Assembly (NCBI RefSeq): GCF_000189635.1 | Contig: NW_002476482.1 | Location: 87,054 to 151,053 of the forward strand | Origin: Tetrahymena thermophila SB210 | Taxonomy: Eukaryota; Ciliophora; Oligohymenophorea; Hymenostomatida; Tetrahymenidae | Length of the DNA stretch: 64,000 nucleotides | Reading direction: 5' to 3' | Shown here: piece by piece, positions 25,645-40,000 of the stretch | How positions within the stretch are numbered: the stretch's first letter is position 1 | Layout: every line of letters begins with the position of its first letter | Notes under the pieces: model-generated | The model's database searches: none | What the model was told of the DNA's origin: nothing | The model's input: only the letters and a program-made list of their open reading frames with translations | Position numbers and translations under genes: made by a program

Positions 25645-28600
25645 ATGAGTAATAAATTAGCATTGCTAATTTAGGTTTTGATATACTTAGTACAATAAGT
25701 AAAGTTGCAAAATATAGCTGATGTATGTTCAATGCCTGGTTAATACTTTTAAAATTAAGCAGATTAATGTTTATATTGCATGAAAAACTGTATTTTATGT
25801 TATACTGCCGAAATATGCATGTAATGTACTTCAGGGTACAGTTTAGTAAACATTTTTTTTTAAGTTAAAAAATTCATTCTTTTTTATAGAACAATTAGGG
25901 ATAGTGCGTAAGTAGTTGTGGAGTGGATTAACTTAAAAACTAGTTAAATTAACTTTGCGATAGCTTTCCTGATATTAACTGCTAATAATATAGCTATCAA
26001 AATTAATGCAATAAATGCAATGATGGATTTATCTTAAATCAAAATGGAATGTGCAAAAATAAATTTTGCTCACAATATTAGGGTATTTTTGACAGTATCA
26101 CCTAAAAATGTTCTTTAGATGGATTTTTACTATCAGAGTATATTAGAGAATAGTAGAATTCATAAAATAGCGCACAGTTCAAGCAGGATTCTTTCAATTT
26201 TTAGTATTCCTCCTTAAAAGATAGCTTAAATGAACAAATAGTAGAAATAAAAGTCTTAAATATTTTAGATCATAAACTAGTATTTTTTTAATTTTTATAT
26301 TTATAATATTAATAATTTTTGAAATAGGTAATTGGAAGGACGAATTAATATATAATATTTTATGAATACTAAAAGATGTCTGCATTATATCTATTTGATA
26401 TGTAAGCTCCTATACTTTAGATGCAGATTAATGAATAGCAAATGAAGCTTTACACTTTAGTTTCACATTACAATAGCTTTAATCAAACTTCTTAATATGT
26501 TTTAAATTAATTAGTTCAAATTGACTTGGTTTCTTACTAATAAAATACAATTATCTAGTATAATAAAATAGTAAATCAAGTTTTATGTAATCAATAATAT
26601 TTAATATTGAGAAGTGGAAGTATTTTGAGTATATTTTCGTTAGCTGATTAGTCTATGAAGTAATTAAAAACAAATATAAATATAAGTTACTTTTGCTTTT
26701 TATAAGTAGAAGGAATTATTTTAATTTTAGATAATAAAAATAACATTTTTCTAACAAATCCTTCGTTCACAGGATATAACTAAATCAATTTAAACTCAAA
26801 AGAATAATTTATTATGATAAAATAGAATCTACCTTATAGCATTATTACAGTCATTTAATAAGACTAAGCAACTTAACAGTAAAGCTTAGTAATTTACTAA
26901 ATTTAAAAATAAGCTGATTCTTCAAATTAGATTCACTACAACTTAGGATAGGTTTTATTTTTTTTTTTTGTTAAATAATTCTTAATTTTTATTAGTAAAT
27001 ACAAAAAATAGAATACAACGGGTAAATGATTCAAATAACTAATTAGAAAAATTTAATATATTTGATTTCTAGTGCTGGTAAAGTATTTTAATTAAAAAAT
27101 TAAAACTTAAAATTATTTTTTTAAATTAATTATGTTAAAATATTGAAAAATTTTATTCAAAAATAGAAATTTAAATCTGGAATCTGTCTAAATTAGTATC
27201 AACAGTCAATATCAAAGACTGTATACAATTTTTTATTTAAGATGAGTGTATAATAGTAGCATTTGCAGAAAACATTTATGTCTATCTAAATTCTTAAGAT
27301 GGATCTCAACTCCTTATTTAATACTATAGTATTCCTTTTATATCATAAATAAACACAATAATCTATTACCAAAATTCTATTTTAGTGAGCGTCTTTAATA
27401 GCATTTATTCTATTTAATATTTCTAATAACAAAAAAATGGACAGATTTTACAAAGCTTTGCTTAAAGTAATTGTTCAATAAAAATTCCTAAGAAAATATA
27501 AAAAACTTTAATTTTCAGCGATGATGGAAGTAAAATATCCAAATTAATTATCATTTATGACACAGAATATTTGATTGTTGGTTCTTATTAGGATTAATAA
27601 ATACTCTTTAGAGATTAAATTGAAGCAAATATCTCTTTTAGCATGATCTAATAATCCATTTTAATATTATTTGCATAATCATAGTTAATTTTAGTTAACT
27701 TAATAAATTTTCAAAAACAAGTGACATAATTTTAAAACATTCTTTTATAATAAGTTGAAAATGGTAATATTTATGTTTTAGAATAAATAAGTACATAGGA
27801 TTGCTTAAGCGTATAGCTTAATACTATATCATCCGGATAAAATTAAATCTGCTTACTTTAAACTCCAGTAAATTCTTATTATGAAAGCTTCTGTAATTGT
27901 GATATTTAAATAATGGAAAATAATTTAATAATATTTTCTTAATCAACATTTTTTTTTGTGGTTTATAGATATGACTGCTAAATTCTATTAGAATAAACAT
28001 TTTATGTTTTAAATATATTATTAATTGACTCTAATACTTTATTACTTTCAGGCGCAGATATTTCAATATTATAGTTAAATAAAAATGATGCTATAACAAA
28101 TATTGATATTTATTATCCAATCAATAAATTTAGTTTAATAAAAAATATTTTAGTGATTTGTGTAGAGCTTTAATTAAATCAAGGAGGAATTTAAAATCCA
28201 ATGATAAAAGTCAACCTTAATTAATACGTTAACTTTTATTCATAATAATTAAATGAATTAAATTATGATTATGCTGTATCTAACTTTATAGTAAAAATAA
28301 ATGGATAAAATTTATAGTATATGGATATGTCATATCCTTTCTTTTCTTATTAATTAGTATCATTTTAAGATAATATATTCACAGTTGAATAAATTTAAAA
28401 CTCAAATTATCTTCTGCTCATAAGATTTATAAACGTAATTAGCTTTATTATTTATATATTATTATTCATATATTTAACATTTACAATAATAATTTTTGAA
28501 TTTTTAGATACTTTTTTAAAATTATTTCAATTAAATTTAGGATAAAAATAATGCAGTTATATTAGATGGCCATAATAATACTTACATTTATATAAATAAG

Positions 28601-31600
28601 AATTTAGGAAATATAATGTATTTCTAAAATAGCTATTTATTCATGTAATATCCTTCAAATTAATTACTAGTTTTATAAGCAATTAATAAAGTAAACTAAA
28701 ATCTATTTTTTAATTATTAATCTCCATATTCATTAACCAACGATATTTAATAAATAATTGGAGATATAAGTCCTAGTTAAATATCAATATACTCTCTGAG
28801 AGATGGTTCTTAAAAAATATATTTAAGTAAATTTTTTCATATGTAAAATTCAATTAAATTGTTTTTTTAAAGATAAAGTAGCTAATTTAAAAGGTCAGTT
28901 AACAAATTTTATAGAAAATACAGAAATTTATATGGCAATTAATATAAGCAGTTTTGGTAGTATATTATTCGTAGATTTATTAACCAGCAAAATGATTAAA
29001 TTAATGAAACCTAAATCTTATTAAATTTTAAGAAACGATGAAAAATTTTTTATCAGTGTTATTAACTTTTAAAACTAGCAAACTCTTATAGATTCAAAAT
29101 TGAACATTCAATAAGATACAATGAAGAGACTGTAAGGATACATAATTTCTTTGTTATGGAAAGAAAATAACTATTATTATTTTATCTCAATTTCATAGAA
29201 CAAATTTACTGTATTTGATACTAATGGCTAGTTTATATTTTAAGAAAGTATTGCTATTTCTGATATTGTTACAAATAACTAATAATTAATATTGTTCTAA
29301 GAATAATACATTACTCAATACACAATTAACATAAATAAAAAACAACTTACTCAAATAAATTCATTCTAAATTAACAATCAATACCTAACTTTTAATGTTG
29401 ATTTTTATAATAGGTTAATTTATGTCTAACTTTAAAACTAACTTTAGGTCCTTTAAATTGATAGCCTCAATTTAATTCAGTCTATATAAATCTAGAATGA
29501 TTATGTATTTATTGGAGACGATAAAATAAATTAGGTAAATTAAAATTATATTTTAAAAAATATAAATTTTTTTTATTTTAAGATATAAATTTATAGATAA
29601 GCAAATTAAATAATAATATACTAATTATTTAACGAATAAATGAGATCATTTCCATTAAATTTTGATTTATCAAAAAAAACATTCTTTTTAGATAGCGAAT
29701 TAGGGATAATTATTATCTGTGATGCAGCACTACTACAAATTTATGTATTATAGTATGTTGGCTATTTTTAGCTCAACAGTTTTTCGATCACTCCTCAATC
29801 ATCAAATCTTGAAATTTTTAAAATTAGATTTATTTATAATTACCATTTATCAATACTTATATTTATTTAAGCAGGATATTTCTATTTTATTGATATAAAT
29901 TATTTATACTATAATCAGCAAAACATTAAAATGATCAATGATAACTAATCAGTACTCTTTGGATAAAATAATCAAAATATAATAATCCTTAATAATGATA
30001 TCAATTACCTTTCTTTATTTAATAGTTAAACCTAATAGATTTAGGATAGTTTAGTTTTTAAGTAAAATATAGATCTAAATGACATAGAAAGTTATTAGAT
30101 TGCCATTCTTAACTAAACCAATCTTATTATCTGTATAAGAAAGAAAGATTATTATATTATTTAGCTTTTTCCTTTAAAAACAATTTCATAGTAAACTCTT
30201 TCTGATGTTTAAAATATTTATATTTCAGATAATTATGGTTTAATTCTTTATAGTAATTCAATCTAGCAAATATATTTATTTAGCCAAAATGATTAAAAAT
30301 TTGTCATACTAAAGAAAAATTAATAATAGATAAGTAAACTAATTTTTATAAATGAAAGATTTATTTGTGTTTAAGTCATCAATCTAGGCTAATAATAATT
30401 GTCTATATTCGACACATTTTCACAGAAATAAAATGCTTTTCCTTTTGATAAGGTATTCATTCATTCATTTGTGAAATTTTAATATAAATTTCAATAAATA
30501 AATTAAAATTATATAATATATATTAATTATATTGGATAATTCAAAATTAAAAAAAAATATTATTTTAATTTAAAATATTAAAAAATATAAAACCCAAACC
30601 ACTAAAATTTTTTATATTTAACTTTTAAAAACCCAAAATCAATTATATATTAATCTATTTAATTATTTCTTATGCAAATTTGCATTAAATTAATTATTTT
30701 TTAAATTAAAAATACCTAATAAAAAATGTTATAATAGGGGTAAGTAATAGATCTGAAGGTTAAGAATTTTCTTATAATTTAATAACTTGCTACAAACAAA
30801 ACATCTCTCCAGATATTTTAATTTAATTAAAAGGACGTTTTTTTTGTTTTATACTATTTCTAGTATAATGGCTAATTTTTAATTAAATAACTATTTAATT
30901 AACAATACTTTAAAAATGTTCATAGTATTTTCATAATGGGAATATAAAATAATTTAAATGCTCTAATTTTGAAAATTAAAGAAACTAAAAGTATGATTTC
31001 AATTTCTGAAAGCACTTAAATAAAATAGCTATTATTGCCTTGCTCAAACAATACTCAAATAAAAGTAGAAAACAATTATTTTTATTACATTTGTCCTTTT
31101 GTCTCTTTTATTTATGACATAAGTGCAACATTTATTTAAAGTATCAAGTACTCAATTAGCTCTAATTTGACTATTTATGATATCTCCTATTTAAACTATA
31201 ATATTTTTATAGTAAAATTATCATACAGTTAAATAGATTTATATGAAATAAACTATAAATTTAAGAATAAAATATAATCACTTAGTAAAATCATCAATCC
31301 CAAAATTTATAATTATTTAATCAGTCAAAACAATAACATTATTCAACTCACAATCTATGGAATTTCTGATTTTAATTTATTTTAAGCTACTATTAATTAT
31401 TAACCAAAGAGGTTCAAATACTAAATAGCTTAGTATTTAAATTAAAACTTAATGTAGGTTACAACATAAAGCTACATTGATAATTATAAGGTATTTTATT
31501 TATTTAATATTTAATATTTTGTTAAATCCAATTTATTTTTCATAGCATATTGTCCTATAATAATAAATATCCTAAACTATCTAATCTCTAAGATACCAAA

Positions 31601-34600
31601 TATTCTTTCAGCCTCCTTCAAAGATGTAAAACATTTTTATTTTTCTTATAAACTTAATTTTTGCTAATTTAAAATAGTACTTAGTTTCCAGTTATAAATT
31701 CTTTTTAAAGCTCTGATATTGTAGAAATATATTCAGCAGAGGAAATAAATAACAATCAAAAATATTAATTATAAATTTCTTCAACTGAATTCATATCAGA
31801 TTAATTTAAGAATTTAAAAATAGGAAATATGATTCTCAATTTTAACTTCATTGACTCTCTAAATTTTAATTAATATTAATATTTAGAATAACTTTAATTC
31901 TCTAATATGACTATATAGTTTGGCTAACAAAATGGATCTATATTTTTGAATTCTTATAAAAAGCTAATAATAAATGAAATAAAAATTATAAATTAAATCA
32001 TTACAACTGAGTTTATTATGTCAAATATCACAGAGATTTTAATTAACAACCTGGAAATTTAAAATGTCACTTTTTAGTCTGAATCTTATTTTTTTTCATT
32101 CTAAAATATTTAGTAAATTATGATAAGAAATCTTTCTATATACTAAAGTAATTTTAATCAAACAATGATTTTGGTGAATAATTCAAATAATATTTAAATG
32201 TAAAATATCTTCATTACTAATAACAATTTTTCTCAAGGATTAATTTTTGTAAATTAATCTGAAAACTTTTTTAGTGATTAGATTTAAGCCTAATGGAATC
32301 AGATAAACGATAACAAAAATGTAAACAGTAAAAAAAATCCCTACTTATTTAATTTTTTATAAGTTAAATAAGTTTAATTTGATAATATTTCTTTTAGTAA
32401 CTCATTGAATTTAGGATTTGTTAACTTCACTGGCTTGATGATAAATTTTCAATTTCTTTATTCTATTAGCATAAAAAATTCAAAATTTAATGAAATAAAA
32501 TAAAAAATACCTATAATTTAAGTTACTTATGGAATCAGCGCAACCATAGAAAATTTGTAAGTTAGTAAAATGAATAGCTCGAATTTTATTCTTTTGTCTT
32601 TGGTAAGTTAGCTTGAGTTAACAAATTTAAGCTTTTTTAATATAAATGAGCCTTTTGTTTAAATACCTAAGTTAGGATCTTCTTTTATTCCTTAATTTGA
32701 TAATTATTTATTGAGTCTTGGTGGAATAAACAATTTTGTTGTCTAAAATTTATAAATGTCTTATTGCTATAATATTGGGATGCTAAATTTAATTGAGTTT
32801 TAAGTGGGATTAGATGCAATTTAAAATAGCAATTAAATGCAGGCAAACTTAATTAAAATTTCTAATTCTTAATCTAATCTAAGTGAACCAGCTTTAAACT
32901 TAAGAAATAAATAATTAAGTATTTCTTAACTAACATTAAAAAATATTATATTTAAAAGTCATATTATGAACCTCAATTCGCAATCTTATTTCTAAATGAA
33001 TCAATCTTAATTTATTAATATATATCTGATAGATTAATCAACGACAATATATAATAATTAAATTTCAGTAATTGAAATATCATAAGTAAAATTTTAAAAT
33101 ATTTCTTCTTAATAATACCCTGCTATATTTTTAACTAAGTCTGTAGATAGCTTTAGTATTCGTAACTGCACTTTTAGATAAAACTAAAATCTATAAACAA
33201 TAAAATCAATTTCTACTAATAATAATGATAATAATGGTAATTTCAATATTTAGAATTGTAACAGTTTGATAATAGATGACTCATTATTTGTTCAAAATAC
33301 ATGCTTCAGCAACGGAGGAGCAATTTATTTATATTAAATTCAAAAATCTTCTATAAATAACACCACATTTGTTCAAAACTAGGTATAACAATACTCAGGA
33401 GGAGCAATTTATACTTCTAATTCTAATATTAATATTAATTAATGTCTGTTTTAAAACAACATATCAAAAAAGGAAAGAGGTGGAGCTATCTATTCTGATA
33501 AAACTTACATCTAAGTAGTTAATTCAAATATCATAAATAATATTGCATATGTGGGTGGTGGAATTTATTATAACAAAATAAATACAATAAATATTGATAA
33601 ATCTAGCTAAATTTATTAAAATAAAGGTATAATTATTGAAAATTTATTTACTTTATAATGAAATAATTATATAAATAGGTAAGTTTTATGGGAATAACTT
33701 AGGCTCTTATCCTAAAAAACTATTAAAAGTAGATTTAAAAACTAAATAGGTTTATAACAAAATAATCATTAAAAATTTTTAAAGTGGAAACTATACTAAA
33801 TAACCGATATATGTTTAATATTTCGATGAAGAAGATTAAATACTAAACTTTAATATTGCAGATTTAACTAGTCAATTTTCTTCTAGTATTAAATAAGAAA
33901 TAGAAAATTATTAAATAGCCATTTTAAATCCTTCAAATTTGAAAAGTCTAACAATAATATTAGGATAACAATTATAATATATAAAATCTATCAATTTATT
34001 TTAACTCAATATAACAGCAGGAAATTATTATGAAACTGATTTTAAATTGGTTTTATTCTCACAATTTTTTGATGAGTACCTTACTCTTGATTTATTACTT
34101 AATTTTAGAAAATGCAAAATTGGAGAAATATTATATCATAAACAAGGATATATTTCGTAAATAATTTTTATTATTGTATATTTATTAAATTATTTAATTT
34201 TATCCATAATTAAGTTGTGATTAATGTGCTGAAGGGAGCTATTCTCTAGTTGACCCATATCAAAAATCTGAAAATGGTCTAGTTCAATGCTAGAAATGCT
34301 CTTTAGAATATTCAAAGAAATGTTACTCAAATCAAATTATTTTAAATTAGCACTACTGGAGAGAGTCGAATTTAACAGATATTGTTTTCGCATGCTATAT
34401 GTTAGGCTGTAATGAGTCTGTTTATAATTAGATTAATGGATGCATAAAAGGTTATATTGGTCCCCTATGCAACTCTTGTGATACTAAAGGAATACGTTGG
34501 GGAACTAGCTATGGTTAAAATGGAAAATATTGCTATGAATGTGGTAAAATAGTAGATGTGTAAGTCTTTGTGGGATTATCTATTTTATTTTACTCATTTT

Positions 34601-35979
34601 ACATATCACTAAGTATGTATTAATAGATCAAAACTAACATATTGATTATCAAAATTGAATATTTAAGAAAGTTAGAGGTGTTATTTTTAAGCAAAACTAA
34701 ATTTTTAGGTTCTGATACAGGAATAATATTAAAGATCTTTTTTCATTACTTCCAGATATTTTCATCTTCTATAAATGTCATTAACTAAATTTCTGAGACA
34801 TTTGGTAATTTATTTAAATTAGGAGGTGATCCAATTTAGATAACTTATACAAGTTTAGATTGTATTTATAAGAATTGGGAAATTTCTTAGCTTTGGTTTA
34901 ATCGATTGATAATGTAATCTGCTTAAATAATAATAGTGACTGGACTAATTCTATTATCTAGATATTCACTACCTAAAAATATGAAAAAATTTTATAAAAA
35001 AAAGATATACTTAATATTTATTTACTTTTTTTACTAATCTTCTCTTGTTAAAATGCTCATCTCTCTTTGCCTGTGCAAATCAATTCGAAACAATTCTTAT
35101 ATGTTAAACGATTTTCTTTAAAAGTGCTGGACAAACTAACATTTAGTATTTTCTTTTATAATAATATATCCTCTAACAATAATTTGCTCAATTGGAATAC
35201 CATTAATATTTTATTTGAAAATAAAATCTGCTATATAAAATAAAAAATAAGAGAATGTTTAATTTATCTTGTCTTATTACTTTATATTATAAGGATATAA
35301 AAATTAATTTTATTACTGGGAAATTCTCAAAATGCTTCTAAGATTAATTATTATGATTATTTTGAATTTAGATATTTAAAACGGAATTTAAAGATTGTTG
35401 ATATTAGTTGTATGCTTTATCTAAATAATGATGACAATCTCTTTGAATCCTTATAAATAAAAACAAATATAAAATTTAGAAGTTTTACTGCTTTCAATTA
35501 TTATAATTAGTCTAGCACTATAAACGATAATATATATGTAAGATGATAATTTTGATAAAACCTTAATTTTAATAATTATCATTTTTATTTTTAATTTTTA
35601 TAGTTTGATAAAGATAATTTTTGAATATTATAAATCCGCTTTAGAATTATCATTAAGGTCTAAAAGTAGAATATTTAAGATTATTTTAAATTTGTTATAT
35701 AAATTTAAGATCATTAAATTTGATATCAAGAATAGATAAACTTCATTGTTAAGAATAAGCCAATTGTGGAAAATTATAATCAAAAATAAGCATCTCTTAA
35801 ATAATGAATTTGAAATTTCCTTCAAATAGCAAGCTATCTCAAAGAATTAAAAAAATTATAGCAATTATCTTGGTACATAATTTGAACTCCTCACATTTAA
35901 TGTAATTATTATATAATAATTTTATTTTTAATATTTTATTTTATAATTTTAGGAAAAGGAAAAAAGTATATACAATTGA
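25645..35979 (+). CDS. giant multidomain membrane protein, copy 2 (3118 aa)
   Basis: Fourteen exons: 25645-25845, 25890-26279, 26328-26951, 26996-27077, 27167-28434, 28541-28826, 28873-29534, 29583-30452, 30738-31490, 31546-31625, 31678-33626, 33679-34156, 34215-35901, 35953-35979. Total 9357 nt; all phases agree with copy 1 and only exon 11 differs in length (+6 nt). Signal peptide MSNKLALLIQVLIYLV, then Cys-rich repeats. In the beta-helix segment the first glycine motif is GGAIY rather than GGGIY. The Cys cluster keeps CIKGYIGPLCNSC. One membrane-entry residue differs: the segment after CGKIVD starts with Val-Gln rather than Leu-Tyr, slightly less hydrophobic. Exons 3-5 are closest to copy 3, whereas exons 11 and 13 are close to both copies, a pattern that suggests gene conversion. 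Intact and probably functional. Confidence 0.9.
30453..30737 (+). other. enlarged intron 8 of giant gene copy 2
   Basis: GT-AG intron of 285 nt. Near 30590-30650 it holds two AAACCC-type words that look slightly telomere-like but are isolated and not tandem. No open frame seen. Confidence 0.75.
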
Positions 35980-37024
35980 TTTTAGACAAATATTTTCATT
36001 TATTAAGTATTTTTCATGTTAATAAAATTATACTCAATTTTATTTTAATATCTATATTTTCAACATAACATTAAACATTAAATAAATACCATGAAGCTAT
36101 ATAAATCAAAATATATATTAAAATTCAAATTTAAAAAAATCAGTAAATGCAAACTTGTATTATTTTTATCTTTATTAAAATTTTTATTTTTATTGATCTT
36201 ATTTATTAGGGTATTCTATTTAATTTTGTTTAAAAATTGCAAAATATTCTTTAGAAAGCAATTTTTTTTCTAATCAACAAATTAAATGAAATATTAAATG
36301 AAATTTTTATAAATTATTTTATTTTCTATAATTTTTAAAAGTTAAATATATTTAAGAGGTGAATTATTAGACTAAAAATAAAACATAAAAAATACCATTT
36401 ATTTATTGATATTTAAATGAATTATTTTTAATTTCATACAATTAAAATCTTAATAGAATTACTTAAAGATAAAAAAATATTTATTAAATTAACTTATAAA
36501 TATACATTATTATTTATTCAATAGCATCTATTAAAACTAATTATTTTGACAGAAGGAATATGTAATTAGTATATATTATTTATTGCTTTTTTAATTAAAA
36601 TTAGGATTAATATTAACTAATAAGGATTGAATAAATATATGAAATTTCACTATTTTTGTATTTTCTTGAGAAAAAATATGAAAGATACATCAAAATAAGG
36701 TTGGAAAATGTAAATTAAAAATATCATAATTTAAACTCATTTACTTTCGACAAGGTAATTTTAAAACATTCAGAAATTTGGTAAAATTAAGAAAATTTTT
36801 AATATTGAAAGATGCATGTTATTCGATGTCAAAATGGCATTAAAAATATTGATAAAAGGAAAATATATCATTATGTATTATGTTATTTTAATATAAAAAT
36901 TTCTTAATTTGTAAAAAATCAGTAAAAAAAATAAGCAAATTGTTTGGTGAATTTCATTCATATAAAACAAAAGTTATTCAATTTGAAATTAAGGATTAGG
37001 TTCTAATTAAATACTACAAAACTT
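35980..37024. promoter_or_regulatory. spacer between giant genes 2 and 3 with shared upstream block
   Basis: About 1 kb. The first 400 bp match the 3' trailer seen after copies 1 and 3. From about 36405 to 37024 it matches the upstream blocks of copies 1 and 2. An ATG frame at 36091 (Phe/Leu/Lys-rich) is open here, but the ATG and frame are not kept in the homologous spacers, so it is not called as a gene. Confidence 0.5.
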
Positions 37025-40000
37025 ATGAGTTATAAATTAGCTTTGTTTATTTAGGTTTTGATATACTTAGTAAAATAAGTAAAGCTGCAAAATATAGCTG
37101 ATGTATGTTTAATACCTAGTTAATACTTTTAAAACTAAGCAGATTAATGTCTATATTGCATGAAAAACTGTAGTTTATGTTTTTCTGCGGAAATATGCAT
37201 GTAATGTATGCCAGGATACAGTTTAGTAAACATTTTTTATTTTTAAAGTTAAAATAATTAATACTTTCTTATAGAACAATTAGGGGTAGTGTGTAAGCAG
37301 TTGTGGAGTGGATTAACTTAAAAACTAGTTTGATTAACAATGCAATAGCTTTCCTGATATTAACTGCTAATAATATAACTTTCAAAATTAATGCAATAAA
37401 TGTAAAGATGGATACATTTTATTTGAAAATGGAATCTGTAAAAATAAATTTTGCTCACAATATTAAGGTACTTTTGACAGTACCACCTAAAAGTGTTCTT
37501 TAGATGGATTTTTACAGTCAGAGTATATTAGAGAATAGTAGAATTCATAAAATAGTACCCAGTTCAAACAGGATTCTTTCAATTTTTAGTATTCCTCCTT
37601 AAAAGATAGCTTAAATGAACAAATAGTAGAAATAAAAGTCTTAGATATTTTAGATCATAAATTAGTATTTTTTTAATTTTTATATTTATAATATTAATAA
37701 TTTTTGAAATAGGTAATTGGAAGGACGAATTAATATATAATATTTTATGATTACTAAAAGATGTCTGCATTATATCTACTTGATATGTAAGCTCCTATAC
37801 TTTAGATGTAGACTAATGAATAACAAATGAAGCTTTACGCTTTAGTTTCACATTACAATAGCTTTAATCAAACTTCTTAATATGTTTTAAATTAATTAGT
37901 TCAAATTGACTTGGTTTCTTACTAATAAAATACAATTATCTAGTATAATAAAATAGTAAATCAAGTTTTATGTAATCAATAATATTTAATATTGAGAAGT
38001 GGAAGTATTTTGAGTATATTTTCGTTAGCTGATTAGTCTATGAAGTAATTAAAAACAAATATAAATATAAGTTACTTTTGCTTTTTATAAGGAGAAGGAA
38101 TTATTTTAATTTTAGATAATTAAAATAACATTTTTCTAACAAATCCTTCGTTCACAGGATATAACTAAATCAATTTAAACTCAAAAGAATAATTTATTAT
38201 GATAAAATAGAATCTACCTTATAGCATTATTACAGTCATTTAATAAGACTAAGCAACTTAACAATAAAGCTNNNNNNNNNNNNNNNNNNNNNNNNNNNNN
38301 NNNNNNNNNNNNNNNNNNNNNNNNNNNNNNNNNNNNNNNNNNNNNNNNNNNNNNNNNNNNNNNNNNNNNNNACTCCTTACTTAATACTATAATATTCCTT
38401 TTATATCATAAATAAACACAATAATCTATTACCAAAATTCTATTTTAGTGAGTGTCTTTAATAGCATTTATTCTATTTAATATTTCTAATAACAAAAAAA
38501 TGGACAGATTTTACAAAGCTTTGCTTAAAGTAATTGTTCAATAAAAATTCCTAAGAAATTATAAAAAACTTTAATTTTCAGCGATGATGGAAGTAAAATA
38601 TCCAAATTAATTATCATTTATGACACAGAATATTTGATTGTTGGTTCTTATTAGGATTAATAAATACTCTTTAGAGATTAAATTGAAGCCAATATTTCTT
38701 TTAGCATGATCTAATAATCCATTTTAATATTATTTGCATAATCATAGTTAATTTTAGTTAACTTAATAAATTTTCAAAAACAAGTGACATAATTTTAAAA
38801 AATTCTTTTATAATAAGTTGAAAATGGTAATATTTATGTTTTAGAATAAATAAGTACATAGGATTGCTTAAATGTATAGCTTAATACTATATCATCCGGA
38901 TAAAATTAAGTCTGCTTACTTTAGACTCCAGCAAATTCTGATTATCAAAGCTTCTGTAATTTTGATATTTAAGTAATGGAAAATAATTTAATTATCTTTG
39001 GTTAATCAACATTATTTTTTGTGGTTTATAGATATGATTGCTAAATTATATTAGAATAAAATTTTTATATTTTAAATATACTAACAATAGACTCTAATAC
39101 TTTAGTTCTTTAAAACGTAGGTATTTCAATATTACAGTTAGATTAAAATAATTCTATAACAAATATTAATATTATAGATTCAATCAATAAATTTAGCTTA
39201 ATAAAAAATATTTTAGTGATTTGTGTAGAGCTTTAAGTAGTTACAGGAGGAATTTAAAATCCAATGATAAAAGTCAACCTTAATTAATATGTTAACTTTT
39301 AATCATAATAATTAAATGAATTAAATTACGATTATGCTGTATCCAACTTTATAGTAAAAATAAATGGATAAAATTTATAGTATATGGATATGTCATATCC
39401 TTTCTTCTCTTATTAATTAGTGTAATTTTAAGATAATATAGATTTAGTTGAATAAGTATAAAATTCAAATTATCTTATGCTCATAAGATTTATAAATGTA
39501 ATTAATTTTATTATTTTATATATTATTACTAATATATTTGATATTTACATTAAAAATTTTTTAATTTTTAGATCCATTTTTTAAATAATTTCAATTAAAT
39601 TTAGGATAAAAATAATGCAGTTATATTAGATGGCCATAACAATACTTACATTTATATAAATAAGAATTTAGGAAATATAATGTATTTCTAAAATAGCTAT
39701 ATATTCATGCAATATCCCTCAAATTAATTGCTAGTATTATAAGCAATTTATAAAGTAAACTAAAACTTATTTTTTAAATACCAATCTTCATACGTATTAA
39801 CAAATGATATTCAACAAATAATTGGAGAAATAAGTCCTAGTTAAATATCAATATACTCTCTGAGAGATGGGTCTTAAAAAGTATATTTAAGTAAATTTTT
39901 CCTATGTAAAATTCAATTAAAATTTTTTTTTTTTAAAGATAAAGTAGCTAATTTAAATGGTCAGTTAACAAATTATATAGAAAATACTGAAATTTACATG

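Noticed and set aside
30588-30650. AAACCC words in intron 8 of copy 2, telomere-like
   Set aside because: Only isolated words, not tandem CCCCAA repeats.
36091-36273. Phe/Leu/Lys-rich frame in the spacer between giant genes 2 and 3
   Set aside because: The ATG and frame are not kept in the homologous spacers after copies 1 and 3, and the composition equals that of the spacer.
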